Shown here: piece by piece, positions 27,382-36,678 of the stretch
Layout: each line of letters begins with the position of its first letter
How positions within the stretch are numbered: position 1 is the first letter of the stretch
NCBI GenBank assembly: GCA_025934915.1
Contig: JAICWG010000009.1
Span: 1-53,301 of the forward strand
Origin: Nitrospira sp.
Lineage (GTDB): Bacteria; Nitrospirota; Nitrospiria; Nitrospirales; Nitrospiraceae
Reading direction: 5' to 3'
Length of the DNA: 53,301 nt
Position numbers and translations under genes: made by a program
Notes under the pieces: model-generated
What the model saw: the letters and a program-made list of their open reading frames with translations, nothing else
Told to the model about the DNA's origin: nothing
Databases searched by the model: none

Positions 27382-29520
27382 CTATCGGTGCTCGTATCGA
27401 TAAAGTCCGTACTCCGGCGTCACTTCGGATTTCACATTGGTCAGGACCACGCCAAGAACGTTCGCCTGGGCATGGTCAAGCAGGAACTTGGCGCGCTTGA
27501 GCGCGTTACGCCCGATCCGCCCGACCTGGTACACCAAAATGGTCCCATCGACGCGCGAACTGAAGGCCACCGCATCGGTTACGGGAAGAATAGGCGGCGT
27601 ATCGATCAATACGATGTCGTAATCTTCTTGCATTTCCGATGTCAGCATTTTGATCTTGTTGATGTTCAGAAATTCGTTTGGATTGCCCGATTCCGACCCG
27701 CTCGTGAGGATGTGAAGGTTGTCCAGTCCAGGCGTATTCATGACTCGATCGACACCAACGGTTCCAAGCATGAGGTCCGTGGCCGAGCGGACATACGATC
27801 GCCATGATGTAGTTCCAAGCAATGCATCGACCAATCCTGGCTCGCGATCCAAACCCAGCCGTTGGTGCACGATCGGCTTGCGGAGGTCAGCGTCCACCAG
27901 CAATACCTTCATGCCCTCTTGAGCCATGGTGATCGCCAGATTGATGACGCAGGTGCTCTTGCCCTCCCCCAGACCGGCGCTGGTAAAAATAATCGATTTG
28001 ACCCTGCGATCCATGCTGGCGAACTGAATGTTCATCCGAAGCGAGCGAAGGCTCTCCGACAATACGGATTTCGGGTCGAGAAGGCAGATCAGCTTCGATA
28101 AACTCTCCGCCACAGAGGAAGGGGTATCCGGAGGAAGAGCCTCTTGGGCCAAGTCTTTGAGCACTTTGTGGTCGAACTGGGGAATGATTCCCAAGACAGG
28201 CACTTTGAGAAACTCCTCGACTCCTTCGATAGTTCCTATGGACGTGTCAAACGATTCACGACCGAACGCAAGCACGATACCGAGGAAGCATCCCATCAAT
28301 GATCCGATCATCAGGTTCAATGTCGTGTTCGATGCATTGATCGGCTGTAACGGTATCATGGCCGGTGCGATAAGGGTCACTTCTTCAATCCGCTCCGCCC
28401 CTTTAATCAACAATTCCTGGTGTTTGGCTTTCAAGGTCGCGAGGAGATCCGTATTCACTTTCACCTCGCGCTCCAAGCGACCCATGTGAATCGCGGCCCG
28501 AGGGTACCCTAGATAGCGTTTTCGATAGTGATCCCGCTGTTCTTGAAGCGCCCCCTCTCGGTCAATAAGCGTGGCAACCTTTGACTTCAGCTCCTGAATC
28601 ATCTCAGACTTGACATTGTCTATTTTTTTTTGCTGTTCGGTGATTTGTGGATGGTCAGACGTGTAATTGATCAGCAAGGTATCTCGCTCTTGGACCAAAT
28701 CCAGCAGCCGTTGATTCAGGATTGTGAGCAGAGCATTTTGCTCTTCGGTGAAGATCCGCCCGGTTTGATTCCCGATCACGGCGTCCGATCGTTTCAAGAC
28801 CTCGATTTGCCGCTCACCTTCAGCGCGCTTCCGCAATACGTCGTTATACTGTTCTTCAAGTTTGGTGAAGGTGTCCAACGCCGCTCTGGCTTCGTCCGAG
28901 AGGAACACCTGACCTTCTTTTTCCTTAAATGCTCGCAACGCTTCTTCAGAATCATTGAGACGCTTTTCCAAATTGTCCAGCTGTTCTTCTACAAACCGGC
29001 GAGATTCGATGACCAGTCGATTGCGCGTGGCGATATTTTCTATCCGGTAGGCGGTCGCTGCGGAATTGGCCATCCGCTCCGCCTGTTCCGACTGATCCGA
29101 CGTGGCTGTGATACGGATAATGTTGGTATCACCTTCGCGTTGCGCGGCAATCTCTTGGCCTAGATTGTAGACAATGTTCAAATAGGCGGCGGACCGCTTT
29201 TCCGCTTCCGATGCGTCATGAGTGACTCGTCCGAGATCCAGCGCCACCCGTTCCATGACCGGAAAGCTCCGGATAAATTCGATCTGAGTACCAAGATCGT
29301 TCACGTTGGAATACGAGAGAGATTCCAAAAGTTGTTGGGCCATGGTCGTACTGCGTTCAAACTTCACCCTTGCGGCGGCTTCGTAAATTGGGTTCGGCTT
29401 GAGAATCTGTGAAAAGAGGACGGTGAACAGTACCACCATGACGGTGGAAAGTAGGATCAGGTATTTGCGTTTCTTGAGGATCAGCCAGTAGTCGATGACG
29501 TTCAGTTCATATTGGGCCAT
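27382..29520 (-). CDS. Polysaccharide co-polymerase/tyrosine autokinase (Wzc type)
   Basis: A 712-residue inner-membrane protein that sets chain length and couples polymerisation to export. It has a Wzz-type N-terminal domain with a membrane segment (about 20-40), a long coiled-coil periplasmic part (roughly 150-390), a second membrane segment (LMIGSLMGCFLGIVLAFG), and a C-terminal BY-kinase domain with Walker A SAGLGEGKST (about 512-521), Walker A' VLLVDADLRKP (about 537-547) and Walker B IVLIDTPP. The end has only three closely spaced tyrosines (YGLYRY), fewer than the classic Tyr cluster of E. coli Wzc. It follows wza by 28 nt, so the export pair is co-expressed. Confidence 0.93.
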   Translation of the reverse strand: MAQYELNVIDYWLILKKRKYLILLSTVMVVLFTVLFSQILKPNPIYEAAARVKFERSTTMAQQLLESLSYSNVNDLGTQIEFIRSFPVMERVALDLGRVTHDASEAEKRSAAYLNIVYNLGQEIAAQREGDTNIIRITATSDQSEQAERMANSAATAYRIENIATRNRLVIESRRFVEEQLDNLEKRLNDSEEALRAFKEKEGQVFLSDEARAALDTFTKLEEQYNDVLRKRAEGERQIEVLKRSDAVIGNQTGRIFTEEQNALLTILNQRLLDLVQERDTLLINYTSDHPQITEQQKKIDNVKSEMIQELKSKVATLIDREGALQEQRDHYRKRYLGYPRAAIHMGRLEREVKVNTDLLATLKAKHQELLIKGAERIEEVTLIAPAMIPLQPINASNTTLNLMIGSLMGCFLGIVLAFGRESFDTSIGTIEGVEEFLKVPVLGIIPQFDHKVLKDLAQEALPPDTPSSVAESLSKLICLLDPKSVLSESLRSLRMNIQFASMDRRVKSIIFTSAGLGEGKSTCVINLAITMAQEGMKVLLVDADLRKPIVHQRLGLDREPGLVDALLGTTSWRSYVRSATDLMLGTVGVDRVMNTPGLDNLHILTSGSESGNPNEFLNINKIKMLTSEMQEDYDIVLIDTPPILPVTDAVAFSSRVDGTILVYQVGRIGRNALKRAKFLLDHAQANVLGVVLTNVKSEVTPEYGLYRYEHR

Positions 29521-29547
29521 GCGTCGTCCTCGTCTCCAACCATCGAT

Positions 29548-30342
29548 CTATGGCTTGAACGTCGTCAACGCCGGGATCAGATACACCGGATAAATCGGCA
29601 TGACGGCGACCTGAAGAATGGGCATGATTTTCAGCGCAGCCTCCTTCGCATCTCCCAAATGTTCGCGCGGGACGAAAATCACATCATTCTCCTCGAGCGG
29701 GATATTTCGTGAAAGATCGCCGTACGTGAACACACGCGCCAGATCAGCCGTCAGAATATGGGGCTTGCTGAAATCTCCTCCTCGAACCACTCGGATCTCT
29801 TCCAATAACGCAGTTTCGTGAAAGTTATCTGCTGCGGCTAGAGCCTGCAAAACCGTCATATTCCTCGCCATGGGAACCATCCCCGGCTTTTTCACATCTC
29901 CAAATACAAAGACTCGCTTGATCTTGAGCAGCTTCTTTTTAAGAGCGATCTGAGCACGAGGCTCTCGCATGAAAGGTCTGGCCGCCTTCTGCACGCGCCG
30001 TTCGGCTTCAGCCACCGTGATGCCTCCGACGTCGACTTCCATGAATCCCACGGATACGGACCCGTTCTCGCGCACCAGACTGCTGTACTTTTCTTCCCCC
30101 GCTCCTCTACGAATGACGACTTCCAACGTGTCTCCGGTCTCGATGAGTGTCGCCGCGGTCGGGACTGTCTCGTCGGCATAGACATCGCCTTTCGGCAAGG
30201 GAGGGAGCGCCTGAGGTGCTGAAGTCACTGCTGAAGGAGGCAAGGTCGATTGTCCAGGGTTTCGACAACCTGCTAGAAGCAGGACACCGATTTCGGCCAA
30301 CAATAACCCGACCGCTGCTGATTCCTTTAGAAACTGCCGCAT
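29548..30342 (-). CDS. Wza-type outer-membrane polysaccharide export lipoprotein
   Basis: A 264-residue protein with a lipobox (VLLLAGC, Cys at about 26), a polysaccharide export (Poly_export) domain starting IETGDTLEVVIRRGAGE, and SLBB-like segments containing RVFVFGDVKKPGMVPM and LEENDVIFVPREHLGD. It forms the outer-membrane channel for exopolysaccharide. The ATG at 30342 follows GTAGGAGAG; a longer frame begins inside the HD-GYP gene and is not needed. The C-terminus (ILQVAVMPIYPVYLIPAL) may be a membrane-spanning helix like that in Wza. It is shorter than Wza (about 380), so a single SLBB repeat is likely. Confidence 0.92.
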   Translation of the reverse strand: MRQFLKESAAVGLLLAEIGVLLLAGCRNPGQSTLPPSAVTSAPQALPPLPKGDVYADETVPTAATLIETGDTLEVVIRRGAGEEKYSSLVRENGSVSVGFMEVDVGGITVAEAERRVQKAARPFMREPRAQIALKKKLLKIKRVFVFGDVKKPGMVPMARNMTVLQALAAADNFHETALLEEIRVVRGGDFSKPHILTADLARVFTYGDLSRNIPLEENDVIFVPREHLGDAKEAALKIMPILQVAVMPIYPVYLIPALTTFKP

Positions 30343-30352
30343 ACAGTCTCTC

Positions 30353-31306
30353 CTACAGGACGATCCCTGTTTGCACAACCTCCACGATATGCGCAGACGT
30401 GACTTGCGACAGGTCCAACTCGCTTGCTTCCCCGAGCTTAGAAAACGCCACCAGCGGCCGAAGCGGGTAGCGCGAATTGACCCTCATCACCATTCCGATT
30501 TCTCCTGTATTGAGACGTACGTTGGTTCCAATCGGATAGAGAGTGATTTGATCTCCCAACGCTTTCAACGCTCGCAGAGAAAATGTCGTCTTGGCGTGGA
30601 GCAGCAGTTCACGAACTCCCTGGTGAGGTGTGAGGCGTTTGCGATAGGGTCTCATCGTGACCATTGCATCGAGTGTATCGACCATTCCAATGATCTGCGC
30701 AGGCTCGGCGATCTGCCTGGCCATGAGACGACATGGGTATCCGCTGCCATCCGACCGTTCATGTTCCTGTGCACTGATCGTCGAGACCCATTCAAAAACA
30801 CTACCCTGGCCTGCAAGAATCCGACGGCCTCGTTCAGGATGAGTACGAAGGATATCTCGCTCTTCCTCAGATAATGCTTCTCTTTTCTCGACGAGCGATA
30901 CAGGAAGGGTCCACATACCGACATCGTGCAACAGGCCTACCAACACTAGCCGCTCCAAATCCTGTTGTGAGTACTGCAACCCCACCCCGACTTTGGCTCC
31001 CAAGACTGCGACATGGAGCGCATTGTCCATGAGATAGTCTTCGGTTCGTCCATCCAATGCCCACCTGACAAGTTCGTCGCCTTGATTGAGGAGCTGCACC
31101 AACTGCCCGGCGAGATCGATACAACCTGCGAGCTGCGGACTCTTACGTGAACGAACCGCCTCTCTGATCTTCCATAGCTCCTGTCTGATCAAGGCGCACC
31201 AGGAACGATCACTGTTCAGCGACAAGGATCTTTCCCCTGAAGACAAAGCTCCCCCGCTCTGCGAATCGGACGCCCGCTCTCGGATCAAGTCAGAAAGCCG
31301 TGCCAC
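30353..31306 (-). CDS. HD-GYP domain cyclic-di-GMP phosphodiesterase
   Basis: A 317-residue cytoplasmic protein with an HD-GYP core: LLHDVGMWTLP (the HD pair), SAQEHERSDGSGYPC (the GYP-containing loop), then AQIIGMVDTLDAMVTMRPYRKRLTP. These hydrolyse the second messenger c-di-GMP to pGpG or GMP. The N-terminal 110 residues have no recognised sensor. The C-terminal 60 residues (TNVRLNTGEIGMVMRVNSRYPLRPLV) resemble the small beta domain found after many HD-GYP cores. The start is a GTG at 31306. It is the second gene of the polysaccharide operon, so it probably ties EPS production to c-di-GMP. The catalytic His/Asp residues look complete. Confidence 0.9.
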   Translation of the reverse strand: MARLSDLIRERASDSQSGGALSSGERSLSLNSDRSWCALIRQELWKIREAVRSRKSPQLAGCIDLAGQLVQLLNQGDELVRWALDGRTEDYLMDNALHVAVLGAKVGVGLQYSQQDLERLVLVGLLHDVGMWTLPVSLVEKREALSEEERDILRTHPERGRRILAGQGSVFEWVSTISAQEHERSDGSGYPCRLMARQIAEPAQIIGMVDTLDAMVTMRPYRKRLTPHQGVRELLLHAKTTFSLRALKALGDQITLYPIGTNVRLNTGEIGMVMRVNSRYPLRPLVAFSKLGEASELDLSQVTSAHIVEVVQTGIVL

Positions 31307-31345
31307 CCTGGTGTTTACTCCTGTGACTCTGGATACATCATGACG

Positions 31346-31522
31346 TTACTTATTCACGGGCTTTCTCACGATAGGATCCGGCCGTGGGTTGAGCTTATTC
31401 AGTTCCCGCTCCAAGGTGGCGCGGATGAAACCGCTCGTCGTGTATCCCTGTTGCTTGAGGGCGTCGAGCTGTTCCTTCAACTCGACAGGAAGTTGAACAA
31501 CAATGCGAACAAGCTTGGACAT
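31346..31522 (-). CDS. Ribbon-helix-helix (CopG/Arc-like) DNA-binding protein
   Basis: A 58-residue protein whose opening beta strand (VRIVVQLPVELKEQLDALKQQGYTTSGFIRATLERELN) has the ribbon-helix-helix pattern: a short strand, helix ALKQQG, turn, then helix TSGFIRATLERELN. Such proteins bind operators as dimers. The ATG at 31522 follows AAGGGAG; a longer version adds 17 unconserved residues. It opens the polysaccharide operon, 39 nt before the HD-GYP gene, and lies directly downstream of a sigma-54-type promoter. It could autoregulate the operon, or it could be a stray antitoxin without toxin. I favour the first on position alone. Confidence 0.7.
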   Translation of the reverse strand: MSKLVRIVVQLPVELKEQLDALKQQGYTTSGFIRATLERELNKLNPRPDPIVRKPVNK

Positions 31523-31568
31523 GATCGCGACTCCCTTTGGGCAAAGTACTAGCCTGGCATGGAACTTT

Positions 31569-31584
31569 TGCACATGCTGTGCCT
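31569..31584 (-). promoter_or_regulatory. Putative sigma-54 (-24/-12) promoter
   Basis: On the minus strand AGGCAC (31579-31584) is followed after 5 nt by GTGCA (31569-31573), giving a GG-N10-GC spacing and matching 5/6 and 4/5 bases of the TGGCAC-N5-TTGCA consensus. A start site about 12 nt downstream would leave a leader of roughly 35 nt to the ribbon-helix-helix gene. A small inverted repeat GTGT-GAAA-ACAC lies at 31604-31615, about 20 nt upstream of the -24 box. Confidence 0.5.
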
Positions 31585-31752
31585 TGCTAGCATCTCGTTA
31601 ATGGTGTGAAAACACTGACACTTCTGCTGTGCTCTTCCAGCATTCCTGCCGGAAAGGGCCAAAAACTGTCATTTATTACCGGTCTTGTACAGGAAGGGTA
31701 CGGTTTCTAGAGGATGGGAGCTACGAGAGTCGAAGATGAGGAATGTTTGTCG

Positions 31753-34272
31753 TTATGAGAATTGGAGGGAGAGCCTGTTCCAATTCTGGTACTCACAACG
31801 CCAAAAACAACGCGGAAAGTCTACCGGTTGCACAATAAGATCCCGCATGCGGATCACCGCGAACTCGGATGTTGAGAGCCGTCCTGTAACCCAGATTGCT
31901 CCGTCACGATCCGTACGAAAGACCGTAATGTGCTGCTCTTGATATGTTTGCAGTACCGATTCAGTCGGATGTCCATAAGGATTAGCCGCCCCGACGGAGA
32001 CGACGGCGTACTGCGGGTGGAGTTGTCGAAGCCAGTCCGGATCCAGTGAGCTACGCGCTCCATGATGAGGTACTTTTAGTACGGTCACCGGTTGGTACCC
32101 TTCCTCGCTCAGTCGCCTCAATCCGGCGATTTCAATATCAGCTGCGAAAAGAATGGAATAGGTCCCACACTGCAGTCGCGAGACGATGGACAGATTGTTC
32201 AATAGTGTTCCGGTAGAGGGTTGAGTCGATTCACGAACTACAGATGGTTCCGGTGGATTGAGAATGCTCAGGCGGCACCGGCCGGACTGCAACAGGTCTT
32301 GGCCGCGCACTGCGGTGTGTTGATCGATATGTTGATCACGAATGACGGTTTTGAGATCTTCAGCGAATTTCTCAGAGCGTTCTATTCCGTCGCTCCAGTA
32401 CCGTCCCACTGACATATGTCGGAGAACCCAAATCAGCCCGCCGACGTGATCCAGTTGCTGGTGTGTCCCGATGACATGGGATATATGGTGGATTCTCCGG
32501 CTCCACAGAAACGGAGCGACCACATGTTTCCCCATGTCAAATCGTTCATATCGAGCTCCGCCGTCGATCAGAACGGTCTGGCCATCCGGTAATTCGACAA
32601 CAGCACTATCTCCTTGTCCGACATCAAGGAATGTGACCCGCCAACGATCGCCATCTGCTTGCGATATGGGGGGACTCAGCCACCAACCGATCAAGACGAT
32701 CGACAGACCGGCGCCGGCGACTCGGACCCGCCACGGTATGACCTGAAAGCTTGCTATAAGTAATCCCGTGTAAAACAGGGCGATCGTTGGTATGGATGGT
32801 GCTGCCACATACCACTCCCCTCCTGGGAGACGGGCACACCACTGCAATCCAAGAACCATCAGCCCAAACAATTGTTCCATCACTGAACCAAGGATCAAAG
32901 ACTGGGCCCCCGTCATGATTGTCCATAGGGCGGCAAGTAATCCCAAAGGTACCAAGATGATACCGGTGAACGGGACGGCTATCAGGTTGGTGATGATTCC
33001 CATCCACGGAACCTGATTGAAATAGAACGCAACCATGGGCAACGTAGCCACAGTCACAGCTCCGCTCATCGACAGCGTTTTGAGCGCATGGCTCGTGAAG
33101 CGGTCTCTCAACTGACTGTCGGCTTCTGCAGTGTCAGCGTGCCATGATTTCGAGAGTACGATCATTCTGACCATTACGAGCACGGACAGAAAGGAGAGTT
33201 GAAAGGAGATGTCAAAGATGGCACGAGGATCGTGCAGGAGGATCGCCAGGAGAGCCACAGCCATCGCATGACCCAGATGGCGTTCATACCCTAACCACAT
33301 TGCGATCATCGCCAGAGTGATCATCACGAGCGAACGCATGGTCGCTAACTCAGCCCCGGCGAGCAGCGCATACAGCGCGACAGCGGGCCAGGCGAGCAGA
33401 ATTGCGATTTTTGACGGCGTGACTGTTCGCGATAGCGTCAACAAGACAGTGAGGGGAAACACAAGCACGAGTCTTTTCACCAGCCAAAGGACCACGATGG
33501 CCACGAGCCCGAGATGTGAACCGGAGATCGAGAGTAGATGAACTGTTCCTGTCACCATGAACCAGTCTTGGAGCTCTTGTTCGAGATAGCCTCGTTCACC
33601 GATGATCATGCCGAGAAATAGCCCTCGTGTGGGTTGGCTCAATGTACTAATAGCCGCTGCACGTATCATGGCCCTCCAATGATCGATCCGGTTCCACAAG
33701 CTCCACAACTCGATTGAGGTCTCTGCCTCTAGCAACGTCACCGCCTGAGCACCGGTCACGGTGGTCAGAAAGTTGATGCCCTGACGATCCATATAGGCGG
33801 CGTAGTCGAATCCACCCGGGTTCAAAGACCCTCGTGGACGGTGAAGTTTTCCCCGAAACGAAATATGATCGCCGTGATGAAGCGTGAAGCCAGGGTCACG
33901 CCACACAAGGCGTATGCGTCTCGATTCCGAATTCGATTCAGCTATTTGAACTACGATCGTCTGACGCCCCACACCATGCTGAACAGGAGCGATAACCCGA
34001 CCGACGACGGAAGTTTGAACAGTCTCTTGAAGAAGCGGCGACATCCGGGGAGATTCCGGCGTCGGTGTGGTAAGAGTCCAGTAAACTAGTCCGGAGAAAA
34101 GGCTGGAATACAGAAGCAGTGCAGAGGGTGAGTCGATATAACCGACTCGCTCGAGAATGCTGAATCCAACGGCGATGCAGGCCAGCAGAGCTATGACGGA
34201 AAGCGGGAAAAAGGAGATCTGGGTCCCACACAAAAGACCAAGAACAAACACTGCTGTGAGGGATGGGAGCAT
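31753..34272 (-). CDS. comEC: ComEC/Rec2 competence protein
   Basis: The 839-residue protein forms the inner-membrane channel for uptake of single-stranded DNA. It has an N-terminal hydrophobic hairpin, the ComEC OB-fold region (SFRGKLHRPRGSLNPGGFDYAAYM), a competence domain with about ten membrane segments (TGTVHLLSISGSHLGLVAIVVLW to GLLIASFQVIPW), and a C-terminal metallo-beta-lactamase domain beginning at about residue 549 (FLDVGQGDSAVVELPDGQTVLIDGG, with HHGARSSLDPDWL later). All domains are present and length is usual for the full three-domain form. The 230 nt between its end and the ribbon-helix-helix start contain the sigma-54-like promoter and no gene. The gene is the last of the core minus-strand run. 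Confidence 0.93.
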   Translation of the reverse strand: MLPSLTAVFVLGLLCGTQISFFPLSVIALLACIAVGFSILERVGYIDSPSALLLYSSLFSGLVYWTLTTPTPESPRMSPLLQETVQTSVVGRVIAPVQHGVGRQTIVVQIAESNSESRRIRLVWRDPGFTLHHGDHISFRGKLHRPRGSLNPGGFDYAAYMDRQGINFLTTVTGAQAVTLLEAETSIELWSLWNRIDHWRAMIRAAAISTLSQPTRGLFLGMIIGERGYLEQELQDWFMVTGTVHLLSISGSHLGLVAIVVLWLVKRLVLVFPLTVLLTLSRTVTPSKIAILLAWPAVALYALLAGAELATMRSLVMITLAMIAMWLGYERHLGHAMAVALLAILLHDPRAIFDISFQLSFLSVLVMVRMIVLSKSWHADTAEADSQLRDRFTSHALKTLSMSGAVTVATLPMVAFYFNQVPWMGIITNLIAVPFTGIILVPLGLLAALWTIMTGAQSLILGSVMEQLFGLMVLGLQWCARLPGGEWYVAAPSIPTIALFYTGLLIASFQVIPWRVRVAGAGLSIVLIGWWLSPPISQADGDRWRVTFLDVGQGDSAVVELPDGQTVLIDGGARYERFDMGKHVVAPFLWSRRIHHISHVIGTHQQLDHVGGLIWVLRHMSVGRYWSDGIERSEKFAEDLKTVIRDQHIDQHTAVRGQDLLQSGRCRLSILNPPEPSVVRESTQPSTGTLLNNLSIVSRLQCGTYSILFAADIEIAGLRRLSEEGYQPVTVLKVPHHGARSSLDPDWLRQLHPQYAVVSVGAANPYGHPTESVLQTYQEQHITVFRTDRDGAIWVTGRLSTSEFAVIRMRDLIVQPVDFPRCFWRCEYQNWNRLSLQFS

Positions 34273-34306
34273 GAGCTTCCCTCAGTACCGGGAGAAGAGG
34301 GAACAC

Positions 34307-35656
34307 TCAGCCGATATGTTTTCGTACGACCCTGGCAAGGTCCTCAGCCATTTCCTTGACCATGGTGGACTGTTCTCCTTCCACCATGATCCGCAACAGC
34401 GGCTCCGTCCCGGAATATCTGATGAGGACTCGCCCACACCCGTTCAAACGATGTTCGCTCTCTTGTATGGCGCAATCAATGTCGGGAATCGATTCTAATC
34501 GCGGCTTCTTCGTGACATGCACATTCACCAACACTTGCGGTACGGCGGTCATCGCCTTGGCCAACTCGGACAACGGCTTCTTGGTTCGCTTCACCAATGA
34601 TAACATCTGCAGAGCTGAGATGAGGCCGTCTCCGGTTGTATTGTGGTCAAGAAATATGAAGTGTCCGGATTGCTCTCCCCCGAAGTTATACCCTTCAGCC
34701 AACATTCGTTCGAGCAGATATCGATCACCGACCGGCGTCCGAATCAGCTTGACGCCTGCTTTCGACATCGACAGCTCCAGTCCAAAATTGCTCATCACGG
34801 TTCCGACCAAGGTCTGCTTGGCTAGGAGTCCGTTTCGATGAAGATCCAGGCCCAAGGCCGCTATCACATGATCGCCATCGATGACTGTTCCTTGCTCGCA
34901 GACAAAAACGGCCCGATCGGCATCGCCGTCCAAAGCAATACCAAGATCCGCTTTGTACCGACATACCGACTCTTGCAGGAGTTCAGGATGGACGGCGCCG
35001 CAACCGGCATTGATATTCATTCCGTCCGGTTTATCGCCGATGACTTCAACTGTGGCGCCCAATTCTCTGAGAACCATCGGAGCCACTTTGTATGCCGCCC
35101 CATTCGCACAATCGACGACGAGTTTGATCCCCTGAAAATCCAGGTCCTTCGGCAACGACCGCTTTGCAAACTCAATATACCGCCCCTCTGCATCGTCGAT
35201 ACGGTAAGCTTTGCCGATAAGGTCTGCCGTCGGTCGAAGATGACTGATTTCATCCGATACGATCAGTTCTTCAATGCGAGCTTCCACTTCGTCGGGAAGC
35301 TTGAATCCGTCGCTTGAAAAGAATTTGATTCCGTTGTCTTGGTAAGGGTTGTGCGATGCTGAAATGACTACTCCTGCATCCGCCCGTAGACTCCTAGTCA
35401 AAAAGGCGATCGCCGGTGTCGGCATCGGTCCGACTAACAGCACATCGACCCCCATCGAGCAGATTCCAGCCATCAAAGCAGACTCCAGCATATATCCAGA
35501 GATACGGGTGTCTTTACCGATGACGATCTGATGGCGGCCCGCTCGTCGCATAAAGATATGTGCAGCGGCTCGTCCGAGCTGCATCGCCATTTCACTGGTC
35601 ATGGGATCAAGATTGGCGACCCCTCGGACGCCATCGGTTCCAAATAATTTACGCAT
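34307..35656 (-). CDS. glmM: Phosphoglucosamine mutase
   Basis: GlmM interconverts glucosamine-6-phosphate and glucosamine-1-phosphate on the way to UDP-GlcNAc for peptidoglycan, LPS and the polysaccharide cluster. The protein is about 449 residues, with FGTDGVRG at the start, phosphoserine loop [12 protein letters not shown], metal loop DGDADRA and sugar loop GGEQSGH, and ends with [16 protein letters not shown]. The start at 35656 is the second of two adjacent ATGs and better spaced from AGGAG. It overlaps the folP stop. The gene order tilS-hpt-ftsH-folP-glmM is a common bacterial block. Confidence 0.96.
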   Translation of the reverse strand: MRKLFGTDGVRGVANLDPMTSEMAMQLGRAAAHIFMRRAGRHQIVIGKDTRISGYMLESALMAGICSMGVDVLLVGPMPTPAIAFLTRSLRADAGVVISASHNPYQDNGIKFFSSDGFKLPDEVEARIEELIVSDEISHLRPTADLIGKAYRIDDAEGRYIEFAKRSLPKDLDFQGIKLVVDCANGAAYKVAPMVLRELGATVEVIGDKPDGMNINAGCGAVHPELLQESVCRYKADLGIALDGDADRAVFVCEQGTVIDGDHVIAALGLDLHRNGLLAKQTLVGTVMSNFGLELSMSKAGVKLIRTPVGDRYLLERMLAEGYNFGGEQSGHFIFLDHNTTGDGLISALQMLSLVKRTKKPLSELAKAMTAVPQVLVNVHVTKKPRLESIPDIDCAIQESEHRLNGCGRVLIRYSGTEPLLRIMVEGEQSTMVKEMAEDLARVVRKHIG

Positions 35657-36548
35657 CATGCTCCTGTTCGCAAGACGACCAGCGTGGATTCAACGCCGCA
35701 GCCATCTTGACTACATCGATCATCATGGCAATATCATGGACTCGCACAATGTGAGCTCCGCGATCGACTGCCAATGCCACCGCCGCTGCAGTCCCCCATT
35801 CTCGATGCTCAACAGGCCGTTCAACCACTTTCCCGATAAAGGCCTTCCGCGACAGGCCGACCAGCACAGGACGGTTCAATGCCTCGAAAGCGGACAATCC
35901 ATTAAGAAGGTCAAGATTATGGCTCAACAGCTTACCAAAACCAAAGCCCGGATCAAGAACGATGTTTGTTCGAGCAATTCCTGCGCGGAGAGCAACCTGC
36001 AAACGTTCATCAAAAAAGTGCACGACTTCGCCGACCACGTTGGAATAATGCGGTGACTGTTGCATCGTTTGCGGGGATCCTTGCATATGCATCAGGACGA
36101 CTCCCGCATCGAATCGGGCAACGACCGACGCCATTGCGGGATCCTGCCGCAATGCGCTCACATCGTTGATGATCGATGCTCCGCAATCCAGGGTAATCTC
36201 TGCGACTCGCGACTTGGTGGTATCGACCGAAATCGGAACCGACACGCGATGGACCAATCCTTTCAGTACCGGGATCACGTGAGCCAATTCTTCCTGTTCA
36301 CTAATGGAGCGTGCGCCAGGCCGAGTCGACTCCCCTCCCAGATCGATGATGTCCGCCCCTTGCTCAACAAGTTCCAGTGCGTGGGCGATCGCTCGTTCAG
36401 GTTCGACATATCGCCCTCCATCGTAAAAGGAATCATCGGTGATGTTTACGACACCCATGATAAGCGGACGCCCTTTGTAATAAATCTCGCGCCCTTTGGC
36501 GGAAAACCAATGTTGGGCCGTTACCGCCTGTGGTGACACTCGATCCAA
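35649..36548 (-). CDS. folP: Dihydropteroate synthase
   Basis: FolP joins p-aminobenzoate to the pterin pyrophosphate in folate synthesis and is the sulfonamide target. Motifs are intact: [16 protein letters not shown], the pABA/pterin loop [18 protein letters not shown] and [15 protein letters not shown], and GLSRKAFIG. The start is a TTG at 36548 with GGTGG upstream; a GTG three codons on is the alternative. The 130 nt between its start and the ftsH stop hold a short plus-strand frame described under findings. About 299 residues, slightly longer than usual at the N-terminus. Confidence 0.95.
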   Translation of the reverse strand: MDRVSPQAVTAQHWFSAKGREIYYKGRPLIMGVVNITDDSFYDGGRYVEPERAIAHALELVEQGADIIDLGGESTRPGARSISEQEELAHVIPVLKGLVHRVSVPISVDTTKSRVAEITLDCGASIINDVSALRQDPAMASVVARFDAGVVLMHMQGSPQTMQQSPHYSNVVGEVVHFFDERLQVALRAGIARTNIVLDPGFGFGKLLSHNLDLLNGLSAFEALNRPVLVGLSRKAFIGKVVERPVEHREWGTAAAVALAVDRGAHIVRVHDIAMMIDVVKMAAALNPRWSSCEQEHDA

Positions 36549-36678
36549 CTATTCCACCGACGAAAGGAGGATCCAAACCATGGCATTTATCATGGAGGAA
36601 TCAGACATAGCGAGGCCCGTGAATGCAGCACCATAGGACCAACGGCTCCAATACGAACGAACCATTGGCACAATACAT

